Part shown: positions 53,998-63,518 of the stretch, one piece after another | How the letters are laid out: every line of letters begins with the position of its first letter | Position numbering within the stretch: position 1 is the stretch's first letter | NCBI GenBank assembly: GCA_002294045.1 | Contig: DBEP01000074.1 | Coordinates: forward strand, 1 to 64,000 | From: Lachnoclostridium sp. UBA903 | GTDB taxonomy: Bacteria; Bacillota; Clostridia; Lachnospirales; Lachnospiraceae | Direction: 5' to 3' | Length of the DNA stretch: 64,000 nt | Translations under genes and position numbers: made by a program | The notes under the pieces: generated by a model | Databases searched by the model: none | Told to the model about the DNA's origin: nothing | The model's input: only the letters and a program-made list of their open reading frames with translations

Positions 53998-56610
53998 ATG
54001 AGTGAAAAAAAACAACCTACACCACAAGAACATGTTGACTTACTTGTTAAGAATGCCCAGGTTGCTTTAAAAGAATTCATGAATTATGATCAGGCCACCA
54101 TCGATAATATTGTTCATGAAATGGCCTTGGCCGGCCTTGCTAAACAGCAGGTATTGGCTAAATTGGCTGTTGAAGAAACGGGAAGGGGTATTTATGAAGA
54201 CAAGATAACTAAGAATATATTTGCTACTGAATATATCTGGCATTCTATTAAATACCAAAAAACTGTTGGTATCATTGAAGATAATGAAGAAGAAGATTTT
54301 ATGATGGTTGCTGAACCAATCGGCATTGTAGCCGGCGTTACTCCTGTTACCAATCCCACATCCACAACCATGTTTAAAATCATCTCCTGTATTAAAACCC
54401 GCAATCCGATTATATTTGGTTTTCATCCCAGTGCTCAGCAGTGCTCAAAGGCTGCCGCACAGACATTATTAGATGCTGCTGTTAAAGCCGGCGCTCCTAA
54501 GCATTGTATCCAATGGATTGAATATCCTTCGGTGGAAGCCACCTCCGTTCTCATGAATCATTCCGGTGTAGCCTGCATCCTGGCAACCGGCGGTCCCGGT
54601 ATGGTTAAGGCTGCCTATTCTTCCGGCAAGCCTGCACTTGGTGTCGGACCTGGCAATGTTCCCTGCTTTATAGAGAAGACTGCGGTTCTAAAAAGGGCCG
54701 TAAATGACCTGGTTTTATCAAAATCCTTTGACAACGGCATGATTTGCGCTTCTGAACAGGCTGCTATTATCGAAGCACCTGTATATAAGGAAGTAGTGGA
54801 CTTAATGAAAAAAGCCGGTTGTTATTTTGCAACAAAAGAAGAAATTAAAAAACTGGAACCCGTAGTTATTAACCTGGAGAAAAAAGCGGTAAATCCTCAA
54901 ATTGTAGGTCAATCTCCTGTAAAAATCGCAAAATTAGCCGGATTTAAAATTCCAAATGATACAAAAATTTTATGCACGGAAATTGATGGCGTCGGTTTGG
55001 ATTATCCGTTGTCCATTGAAAAGTTATCCCCTGTTTTAGCTGTTATTAAAGCCAAAGATGTGGAAGACGGCTTAGTTCTATGTGAAAAGATGCTGGCAAA
55101 CGGCGGTATGGGACATTCTTCCGTACTTCATTCAACGGACTCAAAAGTCATTGAAGAATTCTCCGGCCGCATGAAGACCGGCCGTATCATCGTTAATTCT
55201 CCTTCCACACATGGTGCTATTGGCGATTTATACAATACCAACGTACCTTCATTAACTCTTGGATGCGGATCCTACGGCGGAAACTCCACCACACACAATG
55301 TATCAGCCGTTGATCTTGTTAACGTCAAGCGAGTAGCAAAGAGGAGAAATAACATGCAATGGTTTAAAGTTCCAAGTAAAATATATTTTGAACCCGGATC
55401 AACTTCTTATTTAGCAAAAATGCCTGACATAAACAAGGCATTTATAGTAACAGATCCGGCCATGACTCAGTTAGGATATGTAAATAAAGTTCTTTATCAG
55501 TTAAGAAAAAGAGATGATTATGTTCATTGCGAAATTTTTGACCAGGTAGAACCGGATCCTTCCTTAGAAACCATAATGAAGGGTGTGGATTCCATGAATA
55601 AATTTAAACCCGATGTAATTATTGCATTAGGGGGCGGCTCTGCCATAGATGCCGCAAAAGGTATGTGGTTATTTTATGAAAACCCGGAAGCAGACTTTAA
55701 AAACATGTCTTTAAAGTTTCTGGATATCAGAAAAAGAACTTATAAGTTCCCTCAGCTTGGCAGAAAGGCTAAATTGGTAGCTATTCCAACTACTTCCGGC
55801 ACTGGTTCTGAAGTTACCTCCTTTGCTGTAATCTCAGACAAAACAGAAAACAAGAAATATCCTTTAGCAGATTATGAATTGACACCGGATGTAGCAATTA
55901 TCGATCCTGATTTCGTAATGTCGGTTCCGAAAAAATCAACTGCATGGACCGGAATGGATGTTTTAACCCATTCAATTGAATCCTATATATCAATTTTAGC
56001 TTCCGATTATACGGATGCACTTGCATTTCATGCAATTGAAATGGTATTCCAATACCTTAGAAAATCTTATGAGTTTGGAGAAAAGGATCCGGTTGCACGT
56101 GAAAAAATGCATAATGCCTCTACTATAGCCGGCATGGCTTTCACCAATGCCTTCCTTGGAATTAACCATTCCCTGGCTCATAAATTAGGCGGAGAATATC
56201 ATATTCCTCACGGATGCGCCAATGCGATTCTTTTACCTCATGTGGTCCGCTATAACGGTACGTCCTGCCCTACGAAATTCACTTCATGGCCAAAATATGA
56301 AAACTATGTTGTGGGAGACAAGATTTTTACCTTAATGAATAAACTCGGATTCAAACCGAAAAATAACGATGATGCGGTAGAAATTCTAGCTACTGAAATC
56401 GAAAAATTAAATGCCTTTTTAGAAATACCATCTACTTTAAAAGGATATGGTATTGATGAGAAAGACTTTTTATCAAAGGTGGGAGCCCTTGCGGATTTAG
56501 CTTTTAGTGATCAGTGTACTACCGCCAACCCTCGCCTGCCATTGGTATCGGAGCTTGAGGAATTATACCTTCTGGCATATTACGGCAAAGATAATGTTCC
56601 TAAGAAATAA
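53998..56610 (+). CDS. adhE: Bifunctional acetaldehyde-CoA / alcohol dehydrogenase
   Basis: 870 residues. N-terminal CoA-acylating aldehyde dehydrogenase (about 1-440): GVTPVTNPTSTTMFK, GPGNVPCFIEK and the catalytic Cys in FDNGMICASEQAAI. C-terminal iron-dependent alcohol dehydrogenase (about 455-865): ALGGGSAIDAAKGMW, IPTTSGTGSEVTSFAVI and metal ligands in HSLAHKLGGEYHIPHGCAN. It reduces acetyl-CoA to ethanol and regenerates two NAD+. Strong AGGAGG site. Rex control is indicated upstream. Confidence 0.97.
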   Translation: MSEKKQPTPQEHVDLLVKNAQVALKEFMNYDQATIDNIVHEMALAGLAKQQVLAKLAVEETGRGIYEDKITKNIFATEYIWHSIKYQKTVGIIEDNEEEDFMMVAEPIGIVAGVTPVTNPTSTTMFKIISCIKTRNPIIFGFHPSAQQCSKAAAQTLLDAAVKAGAPKHCIQWIEYPSVEATSVLMNHSGVACILATGGPGMVKAAYSSGKPALGVGPGNVPCFIEKTAVLKRAVNDLVLSKSFDNGMICASEQAAIIEAPVYKEVVDLMKKAGCYFATKEEIKKLEPVVINLEKKAVNPQIVGQSPVKIAKLAGFKIPNDTKILCTEIDGVGLDYPLSIEKLSPVLAVIKAKDVEDGLVLCEKMLANGGMGHSSVLHSTDSKVIEEFSGRMKTGRIIVNSPSTHGAIGDLYNTNVPSLTLGCGSYGGNSTTHNVSAVDLVNVKRVAKRRNNMQWFKVPSKIYFEPGSTSYLAKMPDINKAFIVTDPAMTQLGYVNKVLYQLRKRDDYVHCEIFDQVEPDPSLETIMKGVDSMNKFKPDVIIALGGGSAIDAAKGMWLFYENPEADFKNMSLKFLDIRKRTYKFPQLGRKAKLVAIPTTSGTGSEVTSFAVISDKTENKKYPLADYELTPDVAIIDPDFVMSVPKKSTAWTGMDVLTHSIESYISILASDYTDALAFHAIEMVFQYLRKSYEFGEKDPVAREKMHNASTIAGMAFTNAFLGINHSLAHKLGGEYHIPHGCANAILLPHVVRYNGTSCPTKFTSWPKYENYVVGDKIFTLMNKLGFKPKNNDDAVEILATEIEKLNAFLEIPSTLKGYGIDEKDFLSKVGALADLAFSDQCTTANPRLPLVSELEELYLLAYYGKDNVPKK

Positions 56611-56680
56611 TATTTTAAATTGAAATTAATTTAAATTTGTTTAACCGGCATCAGGAATTAAATTTATATCCGACATTAAT

Positions 56681-56722
56681 AATTAGTTGCAGTTCAGCCT
56701 TAGGGCTGAACTGCAACTAATT
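56681..56722. terminator. 19-bp perfect hairpin after adhE
   Basis: AATTAGTTGCAGTTCAGCC and its exact complement flank a TTAG loop. There is no T-tract, so it may be an element end rather than a classical terminator: its right arm resembles the outer end of R3 at 56829-56846. Confidence 0.6.
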
Positions 56723-56846
56723 ATATACAGAAAATTATGCAGAATGCATAATTTCGCGCATGTAGGTCTCGGATTTTCTGTGATTTTCGCTTCGCTACAC
56801 TCATAGAAAACACCTCGCGGTACCATGGGCTGAACTGTAACAATCA
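56681..56846 (-). repeat. R3 repeat, copy 2 (larger, with hairpin terminus)
   Basis: The part 56770-56846 is the complement of R3 copy 1. The extra 90 bp to the left end in the GTTGCAGTTCAGCC hairpin, whose sequence resembles the TTACAGTTCAGCCC at the other end, so the whole 166 bp may be one element with related termini. Another small dyad AAATTATGCA-GAA-TGCATAATTT lies at about 56731-56753. Confidence 0.72.
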
Positions 56847-56864
56847 TTATACTTTGTTAATTAG

Positions 56865-57071
56865 GGGCTGTTGCAAAATAATAAATTTACCTGGCTTGGG
56901 TCCGGAATATAGTTTATATTTTAATTTATATATCTTGGATATTGTGCTAAGACGTACAAGTAAGGCTACATTCTCTTTCTTTGAGCCATTCGTATGCTTT
57001 TCACAAATATCTGTAAAATATAAACTATAATTCTCTCCAAGTAAGATAAATTATAAGTTTTGCAACAGCCC
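56865..57071 (+). repeat. R2 MITE-like element, copy 1 (full length)
   Basis: 207 bp with perfect terminal inverted repeats GGGCTGTTGCAAAA / TTTTGCAACAGCCC. Pairing continues imperfectly for about 75 bp on each side (for example TATAGTTTATATTTT near the left end and AAAATATAAACTATA near the right end). No coding capacity. With R3 it fills the 491-bp gap between adhE and the DUF4446 gene. Confidence 0.88.
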
Positions 57072-57101
57072 ATATATTTTAGGCTTATTCTTCCTTATTA
57101 T

Positions 57102-57614
57102 TTAGCCCATATAGTCTCCTGATTTCAGTGCTTCTTCCAATGCCAATCTTTCTTCTTCTGCCAATACAACAAAAGCTTCTCCTTTTAAGACTTCTTTAAT
57201 GTAGGTATAGCAGCCTTCCCTGCTAGAATGCATGGAATTCATTATAAAGCCGTCATTCTTATCATTGAGCAAAGCCAGGGCAAAACTTAATTTACCCCCC
57301 ATTTCCTTAAAAGCGTCATATTTTACTATACCTATTTTCTGATAGGTTAATAACAGATTTTCACCGATTTTATCTAATTTAGCCTTTAATTTAATACTTT
57401 CTAGTTTTAATTCATCAACTTCTGCAAATCTTGTAATAAATTGGTTCTCTAAACTTTTTCCTTCCGCACCGCCCATAAATCTTCTATATCTTCTATTTAC
57501 TTTTCTCAATTTTATCATTAATATAATAATAATAATAAATAATAATACTGAAAAACCCGCAACTCCAATTAATACATACCCCATGTCGATTCCCAAATAT
57601 TCAAATAATTGCAT
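57102..57614 (-). CDS. DUF4446 family membrane-anchored protein
   Basis: 170 residues: one N-terminal transmembrane helix (about 13-36, VLIGVAGFSVLLFIIIIILMI), a basic stretch KLRKVNRRYRRFMGG, a helical linker and the conserved globular end YQKIGIVKYDAFKEMGGKLSFALALLNDKNDGFIMNSMHSSREGCYTYIKEV, characteristic of DUF4446. In Firmicutes it often follows parB near the origin, as here (16 bp gap). Function unknown. Confidence 0.88.
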   Translation of the reverse strand: MQLFEYLGIDMGYVLIGVAGFSVLLFIIIIILMIKLRKVNRRYRRFMGGAEGKSLENQFITRFAEVDELKLESIKLKAKLDKIGENLLLTYQKIGIVKYDAFKEMGGKLSFALALLNDKNDGFIMNSMHSSREGCYTYIKEVLKGEAFVVLAEEERLALEEALKSGDYMG

Positions 57615-57630
57615 ATGTACTTTTTCTCCT

Positions 57631-58530
57631 TTAATCTATCGATTCAAATAGTTCAATAATTCTTTCTAATTCTTCCGTAGAATAATACTCTATTTCTATT
57701 TTACCGTTGTTGTTAGCCTTTTTCTTGATACATACCTTGGCTCCTATTATTTTTTTCATCTTTTCTTCCAAATCCCGATAAATAAAAGAATCTTCTTTTG
57801 TTAAGGCAATTTCTTTCTTAGAATTTTCTTCTGCAGCTAAAAGATTTCTAATTAATTTTTCTGTTTCTCTGACGCTTAGTTTCTCATCAAAGACCTTCAT
57901 AGCAACCTGATACTGCTGTTCCGGCTCTTCAATCGCTAATAAGGTTCTTGCGTGTCCGCTTGAAATCATACCGTCAATAAGCATTTGCTGAACTTTTACA
58001 TCTAATTTTAATAATCTCATGGAATTAGTAACGGCAACTCTGCTTTTTGATACTCTTTCCGCAACTTCGTCCTGTTTCAGATTAAATTCTTTAATTAAAT
58101 TCTGAAAAGCAATAGCCTCTTCAATAGGATTTAGGTCTTCCCTCTGTAAATTTTCAATTAAGGCTATTTCCATTATTTCCTGAGGAGAGTAGTCCTTTAT
58201 AATTGCGGGTATTTTCTTTAACCCGGCCAGTTTTGCAGCTCTCCACCTTCTTTCGCCTGCAACAATTACATAATATTTATCTTTTTTTTGAAGGATTAAA
58301 GGTTGTATTATTCCATACTGCTTAATCGAATCTGCCAGTTCTTGTATGGCATCTTCATCAAAGTTCTTTCTGGGTTGTCCTTTATTTGGTTCAATTTCAT
58401 TTATATTGATTAATGTTTCACGTGAAACATTATCATCTTGCTTTTTTACCGCTGCTGGTTTAGTTCTATCAATCTTTTCTGGTATCATAGAATCTAAACC
58501 CTTACCTAATCCTCTTTTTGCTACTGCCAT
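57631..58530 (-). CDS. parB: Chromosome-partitioning protein ParB (Spo0J)
   Basis: 299 residues from ATG 58528-58530, behind AAAGGA; the N-terminal KRGLGKGLDSMIPEK is standard. ININEIEPNKGQPRKNFDEDAIQELADSI, the CTPase motif GERRWRAAKLAGLKKIP and the ENLQREDLNPIEEA region are conserved, then the HTH around DEVAERVSKSRVAVTNSMRLL. It loads on parS as a CTP-dependent clamp and recruits SMC. A parS site lies inside its own reading frame. Confidence 0.96.
   Translation of the reverse strand: MAVAKRGLGKGLDSMIPEKIDRTKPAAVKKQDDNVSRETLININEIEPNKGQPRKNFDEDAIQELADSIKQYGIIQPLILQKKDKYYVIVAGERRWRAAKLAGLKKIPAIIKDYSPQEIMEIALIENLQREDLNPIEEAIAFQNLIKEFNLKQDEVAERVSKSRVAVTNSMRLLKLDVKVQQMLIDGMISSGHARTLLAIEEPEQQYQVAMKVFDEKLSVRETEKLIRNLLAAEENSKKEIALTKEDSFIYRDLEEKMKKIIGAKVCIKKKANNNGKIEIEYYSTEELERIIELFESID
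58414..58429. promoter_or_regulatory. parS centromere site within parB
   Basis: A perfect TGTTTCACGTGAAACA palindrome, encoding the NVSRET residues near the ParB N-terminus. This position inside parB is shared with many Firmicutes. Confidence 0.97.
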
Positions 58531-58826
58531 AATACATAATCCTTTCGTTATAAACCTTTGATTTTTTATTATCGTTATCAAAAGTAGGCACTAAGACTTA
58601 GTTCTCTTTGTCTTTAATCATTGTATACTTAGATTTTATCAGAACTTTTTACATATAAGCAGGACTTCTTCTGCCTTCCAATTAATTTATTCATGCCCTG
58701 ATATTTAATTATGCTATCAATGACTAATTTAATAACTGCACTTCTTATATTACTGTTACAGAATCTTAAAAATTACCAATAATACTCCATTAGATTGTCT
58801 TTCCTAATCCAGCAAATTTTTAATAT

Positions 58827-59600
58827 TTATGGATTATATTCATCACGTTCTATGACTTCATCTGCCAAATCACGATATCCTTCAGCCCCTGCTGATTTCG
58901 GATCATATAAACTAATAGGAAGACCGTGGCTAGGCGCTTCGGCAAGCCTGACATTACGAGGAATAATCGATTTATAAATAGTCTGTTTTAAATTTGATTT
59001 TACATTCTCAACCACCTGTAAGGATAAATTTGTTCTGGCATCAAACATTGTAAAAACCACACCTTCAATTTCTAAATTAGGATTTAATCTCTGCTTCACC
59101 AAATTTATGGTATGTATTAATTGGGATAATCCTTCCAAAGCATAATATTCACATTGAATAGGCACCAATACCGTATCTGCGGTAGTCATTGCATTAACTG
59201 TCAAAGTATTTAAAGAAGGCGGACAATCGATTATTAAATAATCATATTTATCTTTTATCCTTTCTATCTCCTTTTTCAGAATAAACTCTTTTTCTTCGAT
59301 GCCAATTAATTCAATTTCTGCACCGGCTAAATTAACATTTGAAGGTATCAAAGAAAGATTTTCAATGACATGATGTAATAAACATTCCTCTACTGTACAT
59401 TCACCAATCATCAATTCATAAATCGTATTCTGTATATTGTTTTTATCTATTCCCAGCCCGCTGGATGTATTACCTTGTGGATCGATATCAATTGTTAAAA
59501 CTTTTTTTCCTTTCTCTGCTAAGCAGGCAGATAAATTAATAGTAGTCGTTGTTTTGCCAACTCCACCTTTTTGGTTAGCCACAGCTATAATACGTCCCAT
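58827..59600 (-). CDS. parA: Chromosome-partitioning ATPase ParA (Soj)
   Basis: 257 residues from ATG 59598-59600, behind GGGGGAAT. Deviant Walker A KGGVGKTTT at about 10-18, IDIDPQGNTSSGLG, then DYLIIDCPPSLNTLT and the VLVPIQCEYYALEGLSQL motif. With ParB it controls origin segregation and DnaA activity. A 296-bp AT-rich gap separates it from parB, in which I see no gene. Confidence 0.96.
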   Translation of the reverse strand: MGRIIAVANQKGGVGKTTTTINLSACLAEKGKKVLTIDIDPQGNTSSGLGIDKNNIQNTIYELMIGECTVEECLLHHVIENLSLIPSNVNLAGAEIELIGIEEKEFILKKEIERIKDKYDYLIIDCPPSLNTLTVNAMTTADTVLVPIQCEYYALEGLSQLIHTINLVKQRLNPNLEIEGVVFTMFDARTNLSLQVVENVKSNLKQTIYKSIIPRNVRLAEAPSHGLPISLYDPKSAGAEGYRDLADEVIERDEYNP

Positions 59601-59880
59601 TTTATTCCCCCTTTTCAAAATAAAATACTTGCAGTCAATGATTAATCACAAAGAACACATAGTCAATCTCGCCCGATTCCGGCCTGAGGTACTTTTATCT
59701 TAGTGTAATCTTATATTGACCATAATGCGTTTCCCGTCCAGAGGGCTTTTTATATAATAAGTTATATTTTTTATGTTTATTATCATATAATATTCTGTTT
59801 GCAAACCCTTTTGTTTCAACGGAAATTTTATATAAATCTTAATTCTCCCTCTTTCTCTCATTATATCATGTACAAAAGCG

Positions 59881-59953
59881 GTTCATGGTCTTGTTGCTCC
59901 AGTCGGAAATACAAGTACGCTTGCAATTTCCTCTCTCCGTTTTCATTATATCA
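59881..59953 (-). repeat. R4 repeat, copy 3
   Basis: GTTCATGGTCTTGTTGCTCC, then GCTTGCAATTTCCTC and TTCATTATATCA, match the copies at 22641-22770. It lies between parA and a parS site. The rest of 59601-60146 holds parS, a terminator and AT-rich sequence. Confidence 0.8.
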
Positions 59954-60001
59954 CTATTTTGTATATATATCTATACTTTCCGACATTGTTTATTATAAAA
60001 A

Positions 60002-60017
60002 TGTTTCACGTGAAACA
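60002..60017. promoter_or_regulatory. parS centromere site upstream of parA
   Basis: A second perfect TGTTTCACGTGAAACA, 1.6 kb from the first. Confidence 0.97.
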
Positions 60018-60064
60018 TAATTAAGTAAAATGACATAATACAATTTCCCTTTATATCTAAAACA

Positions 60065-60100
60065 AAAAAGTACAGCTCATAAGAAAGAGTTGTACTTTTT
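60065..60100. terminator. Terminator of the two-component operon
   Basis: AAAAAGTACAGCTC pairs with GAGTTGTACTTTTT. T-runs occur on both strands; it ends the degS/degU-like pair on the minus strand. Confidence 0.85.
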
Positions 60101-60146
60101 ATTTCCATATATAATTATCCTACTTAAACTTTACTAACCTTACTTA

Positions 60147-60797
60147 CTATAGTAATTCTACAATATTATTTTTAATTGCATAAACTGCTGCTTGGGTACG
60201 ATCTGAAACACTAATTTTCTTGAATATATTTGAAACATGATTTTTAACAGTCTTTTCGCTGATAGATAACTGATAGGCAATTTCTTTATTGAACAGCCCT
60301 TCCGTCAATAACTTAAGAACTTCCATCTCTCTTTTGGTAAGTAAATTATCCTCTGACAATGTATCTTTGCCTGAATTTTCTAGTTTTTCCTTTAATAAAG
60401 ATACCAATTCACTTTGAATGTAACTCTCACCATTTTTTACCGAAAAAATAGCTTTTCTTAATACATTACTTTCTGAATCTTTTAATATATATCCATCTAC
60501 ACCAATATCCACAGCCTTCATTAAATACTCAATTTCATTATGAATTGTCAAAATTAAAATGCGGCTTCTGCAATTGTTTTCTTTTAGTTTCTGAAGAACT
60601 TGTAACCCATTCATTTTCGGCATATTAATATCGAGCAGAACAACATCCGGGTTTAATTGTTCGATTACATCAAGACACGTAATTCCGTCTCCTGCTTCTC
60701 CTACGACGGATATATCACCATCCAATTCCAGTAGCTGCTTTAGGCCTTCTCTTACCATACGGTGATCGTCTGCAATTACAATTTTAATAGGTTCCAT
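60147..60797 (-). CDS. NarL/DegU family response regulator
   Basis: 216 residues. The receiver domain has Asp10-Asp11, the phosphoacceptor Asp56 in VVLLDINMP and Lys106 in YILKD. The LuxR/FixJ HTH (about 150-210) contains LLTKREMEVLKLLTEGLFNKEIAYQLSISEKTVKNHVSNIFKKI. It overlaps the kinase stop by one base (TAATG), so the two are coupled. DegU-like; the target regulon is unknown. Confidence 0.92.
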   Translation of the reverse strand: MEPIKIVIADDHRMVREGLKQLLELDGDISVVGEAGDGITCLDVIEQLNPDVVLLDINMPKMNGLQVLQKLKENNCRSRILILTIHNEIEYLMKAVDIGVDGYILKDSESNVLRKAIFSVKNGESYIQSELVSLLKEKLENSGKDTLSEDNLLTKREMEVLKLLTEGLFNKEIAYQLSISEKTVKNHVSNIFKKISVSDRTQAAVYAIKNNIVELL

Positions 60798-61900
60798 TAC
60801 TTATATGTCCTCCTTGCATGATTTAGTGGTACCTTTACTAAAATTTTTGTCCCATTGTTTTCATTTGATTCTATGTTAAAATCACCAGATAAAAGCAGTA
60901 CTCTCTCTTTCATCATTGATAATCCATATCCTGAAAAAATATTGGCTGTTTTCTCCATATAAACATCCTTCTTTAATCCTATCCCATTATCATATATACT
61001 TAACAGAATAAAATCATTATCATATAACAGATCTATAATAATCTTATCAGCTTTCCCATGTTTAATTGCATTATTGGACGCTTCCTGCACAATCCGGAAT
61101 AAGGTCAAATTAATTACAGGCAATATACTTTTTTCCTCATTTTGTACCTTTAAAATAATATCAATTTCATGATTCTTTTTAAAATCTCTGATATATCTTT
61201 CAATGGTAGCAATCAAACCCAAGTCATCCAGTGACATTGGCCTTAATCCAAATATTATATTTCTCATATCGTTAATTGTTGACTTTATGGTATTGATCAT
61301 AGTCTGCAGCTCCAGCTTTGCCCGGACAGGATCAATATCAATCAGTCTGGTACACAATTCCGTCTTATGCATCATATTCGTTAAATTTTGTACGGTAGAA
61401 TCATGTAAATCCCTGGCAATTCTTTTACGTTCATTTTCCTGTGTTTCGAGTACATTAATACCCATTTCCAAGCTAATTTTATTCTCGGCATTAAAATTTG
61501 CTGTCTCATTAACCGTTCCCGATTCTTCAATACAATTGCTTTTCATGGTATAAAAACAATTAATCAAATTATCCAGACTGTTCTTTCGGTTAATAAAAAA
61601 AAGAAAACTCTCTTCTTCTTTTTTCATTTTATTCTCTATATTTTGTTTTTCTGCTATTAAAAAATTAATCCGGTTATCTTTGTCGTTCTTTATAGATGGA
61701 GAAAACAAGTCAGCATTAAAATTATTATTATTAATACCATTTAAGCTGTTATTAATTTTTTTTAATTCTTCTTCTAAATACTTGATATTAAGATTAATTT
61801 GATCAAGCTCTTTTTGGGTCTGCTCTTCATTTTCAGTTAAAAAACTCAGAGCATCACTCAATTGCTCCATAAACCCCATATTATCATCTTGGTGAATCAT
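60797..61900 (-). CDS. DegS-like cytoplasmic sensor histidine kinase
   Basis: 367 residues, no transmembrane helix. The N-terminal 110 residues are coiled coil (many Glu, Lys and Asn). The HisKA_3 phosphoacceptor lies in ERKRIARDLHDSTVQNL (about residue 166), and the ATPase domain has EASNNAIKHG (N-box), DNGIGL (G1) and SGYGLSMMKER (G2). This soluble layout matches DegS. The signal is unknown. It sits in the origin region between parA and the GNAT gene. Confidence 0.91.
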   Translation of the reverse strand: MIHQDDNMGFMEQLSDALSFLTENEEQTQKELDQINLNIKYLEEELKKINNSLNGINNNNFNADLFSPSIKNDKDNRINFLIAEKQNIENKMKKEEESFLFFINRKNSLDNLINCFYTMKSNCIEESGTVNETANFNAENKISLEMGINVLETQENERKRIARDLHDSTVQNLTNMMHKTELCTRLIDIDPVRAKLELQTMINTIKSTINDMRNIIFGLRPMSLDDLGLIATIERYIRDFKKNHEIDIILKVQNEEKSILPVINLTLFRIVQEASNNAIKHGKADKIIIDLLYDNDFILLSIYDNGIGLKKDVYMEKTANIFSGYGLSMMKERVLLLSGDFNIESNENNGTKILVKVPLNHARRTYK

Positions 61901-62011
61901 AATTAATGTAACTCTCCCTATTTTTTAACTATATAATATAACATAATTTGCTTTTTTTAAAGCCTAAAATGAAAAATAAAAAAATATTTTTCTTAAATTT
62001 TTCTAAAATAG

Positions 62012-62473
62012 TTATTTTTTGTCACATTTCTGACATATAGTTACAGTATTAATTTTCATAGCAATATGGTCAATCCCTGCTTCTTTGAAAACTTTCCCAT
62101 ATGAATGAAATCCTATTTTTTCATAAAATGGAACCGCTTTGACCTGGGCATTAATAAACACTTCCTCTGCTCCGGTTAAAAATGCTTTATTTACAAGAAG
62201 ACGGACTACAAAATCACCATAATATTTTCCTCTTTTTTCCTTTAAAACCGCTATTCTACCAATTCGGTAATCTTTACCATCATAATATACCCTTCCGGTA
62301 GCAACCGGTTTTTTTTCTTTATTATCATATACCAAAACATGGGTGGCCAGACTATCATATTCATCAAATTCTTCTGCCGCTGATACCCCCTGTTCATCTA
62401 TAAAAACCTGCTTTCTAATATCATAAACAGCAGTCAGATCATCACCGGAGTTTAAATATTTACCTTGTACCAT
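62012..62473 (-). CDS. GNAT family N-acetyltransferase (ElaA/YjcF-like)
   Basis: 153 residues from ATG 62471-62473, behind GGGGTG. DIRKQVFIDEQGVSAAEEFDEYD, the acetyl-CoA loop YRIGRIAVLKEKRGKYYGDFVVRLLV and C-terminal NAQVKAVPFYEKIGFHSYGKVF are diagnostic. It ends in a CQKCDKK tail. Substrate unknown. Lies between the kinase gene and rsmG. Confidence 0.9.
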   Translation of the reverse strand: MVQGKYLNSGDDLTAVYDIRKQVFIDEQGVSAAEEFDEYDSLATHVLVYDNKEKKPVATGRVYYDGKDYRIGRIAVLKEKRGKYYGDFVVRLLVNKAFLTGAEEVFINAQVKAVPFYEKIGFHSYGKVFKEAGIDHIAMKINTVTICQKCDKK

Positions 62474-62759
62474 TATTTTCACCCCATTTCTATTTTTTAT
62501 TATAATTAATTTTAACACAAACTACGGAAATAGTTAACAATTATTTTGTCATATTATAGCATAATATAAGTTTTTTTAATTTATTAGTAATTATTTTGTC
62601 GTGTTTCTATCGATAAGCCTATCATGTCTGCCCTTTTTTCTTTTGTATATTTAGATGGATATACCTTTAGCATTTTATTATTCTTCAAAAAAGCTGACAG
62701 GTCTGATAGTAAGAAGCATTCCATTCAAAGGATTTTTCTGTTTTATTGATTAATAAATG

Positions 62760-63479
62760 TCAATTAATAGGTTCTTTTGCAGGCTTTCCGGCATTCCTGG
62801 GATATACTTTTGGAGTTGGGCTTATCTTTTTAATCTTAATTAAAGTTCTTTCCATTTCCGTATCGGGTAAACGAAAACTTACCGTTTGTTCCAGACTGCC
62901 GCCCAAAACTTCTATTGCCTTTTTTGCATTCTCCAATTCATTTTGAATATTCCCGGCTTTATAAGAAATAAAATATCCCTCTACTTTTACATAAGGTATA
63001 CAATATTCCGAAAGCGTCGATAATTTTGCAACCGCCCTGGATACACATATATCAAATTTTTCACGGTAATTATCTTTTTTAGCAAAATCCTCAGCCCTGC
63101 CATGAACTGCGGCAATATCTTTTAACTTCAACTCATCAATTACCTCATTTAAAAAGTTAACTCTTTTGTTTAAAGAATCCATTAAAACAACGTTAATTTT
63201 GGGAAAAGCAATTTTCAGTGGTATACCTGGAAAACCAGCTCCGGTTCCCATATCGAGTACCTTTATTTCCCTATCGATATCGAGAATTTTAATTAATGAA
63301 AGGCTGTCAATAAAATGTTTGCTTAAAACTTCTTCATATTCCGTAATTGCAGTAAGATTCATGACCTTATTTCTTTCTATTAACATTTCGTAATAATCCA
63401 TAAATTGTTCTATCTGCAGATTTGTTACGGTTATATTTAATTTTTTTAATAAAGTGTTTAACGCTCTTTTATTCTCCAT
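62760..63479 (-). CDS. rsmG: 16S rRNA (guanine-527-N7)-methyltransferase
   Basis: 239 residues. MNLTAITEYEEVLSKHFIDSL, SAM motif VLDMGTGAGFPGIPLKI, LLMDSLNKRVNFLNEV-like VLMDSLNKRVNFLN, and RAVAKLSTLSEYCIPYVK, all typical of RsmG (GidB). It follows mnmG as in most bacteria; an R1 element separates the two. Confidence 0.96.
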   Translation of the reverse strand: MENKRALNTLLKKLNITVTNLQIEQFMDYYEMLIERNKVMNLTAITEYEEVLSKHFIDSLSLIKILDIDREIKVLDMGTGAGFPGIPLKIAFPKINVVLMDSLNKRVNFLNEVIDELKLKDIAAVHGRAEDFAKKDNYREKFDICVSRAVAKLSTLSEYCIPYVKVEGYFISYKAGNIQNELENAKKAIEVLGGSLEQTVSFRLPDTEMERTLIKIKKISPTPKVYPRNAGKPAKEPIN

Positions 63480-63518
63480 ATATACAGACCTTTTTCCAAT
63501 TTTATAAATTTATTTTAA

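Noticed and set aside
59799..60020. 73-codon plus-strand frame ending in parS
   Set aside because: Its last residues NVSRET come only from translation of the parS palindrome, and the body covers R4; no ribosome site.
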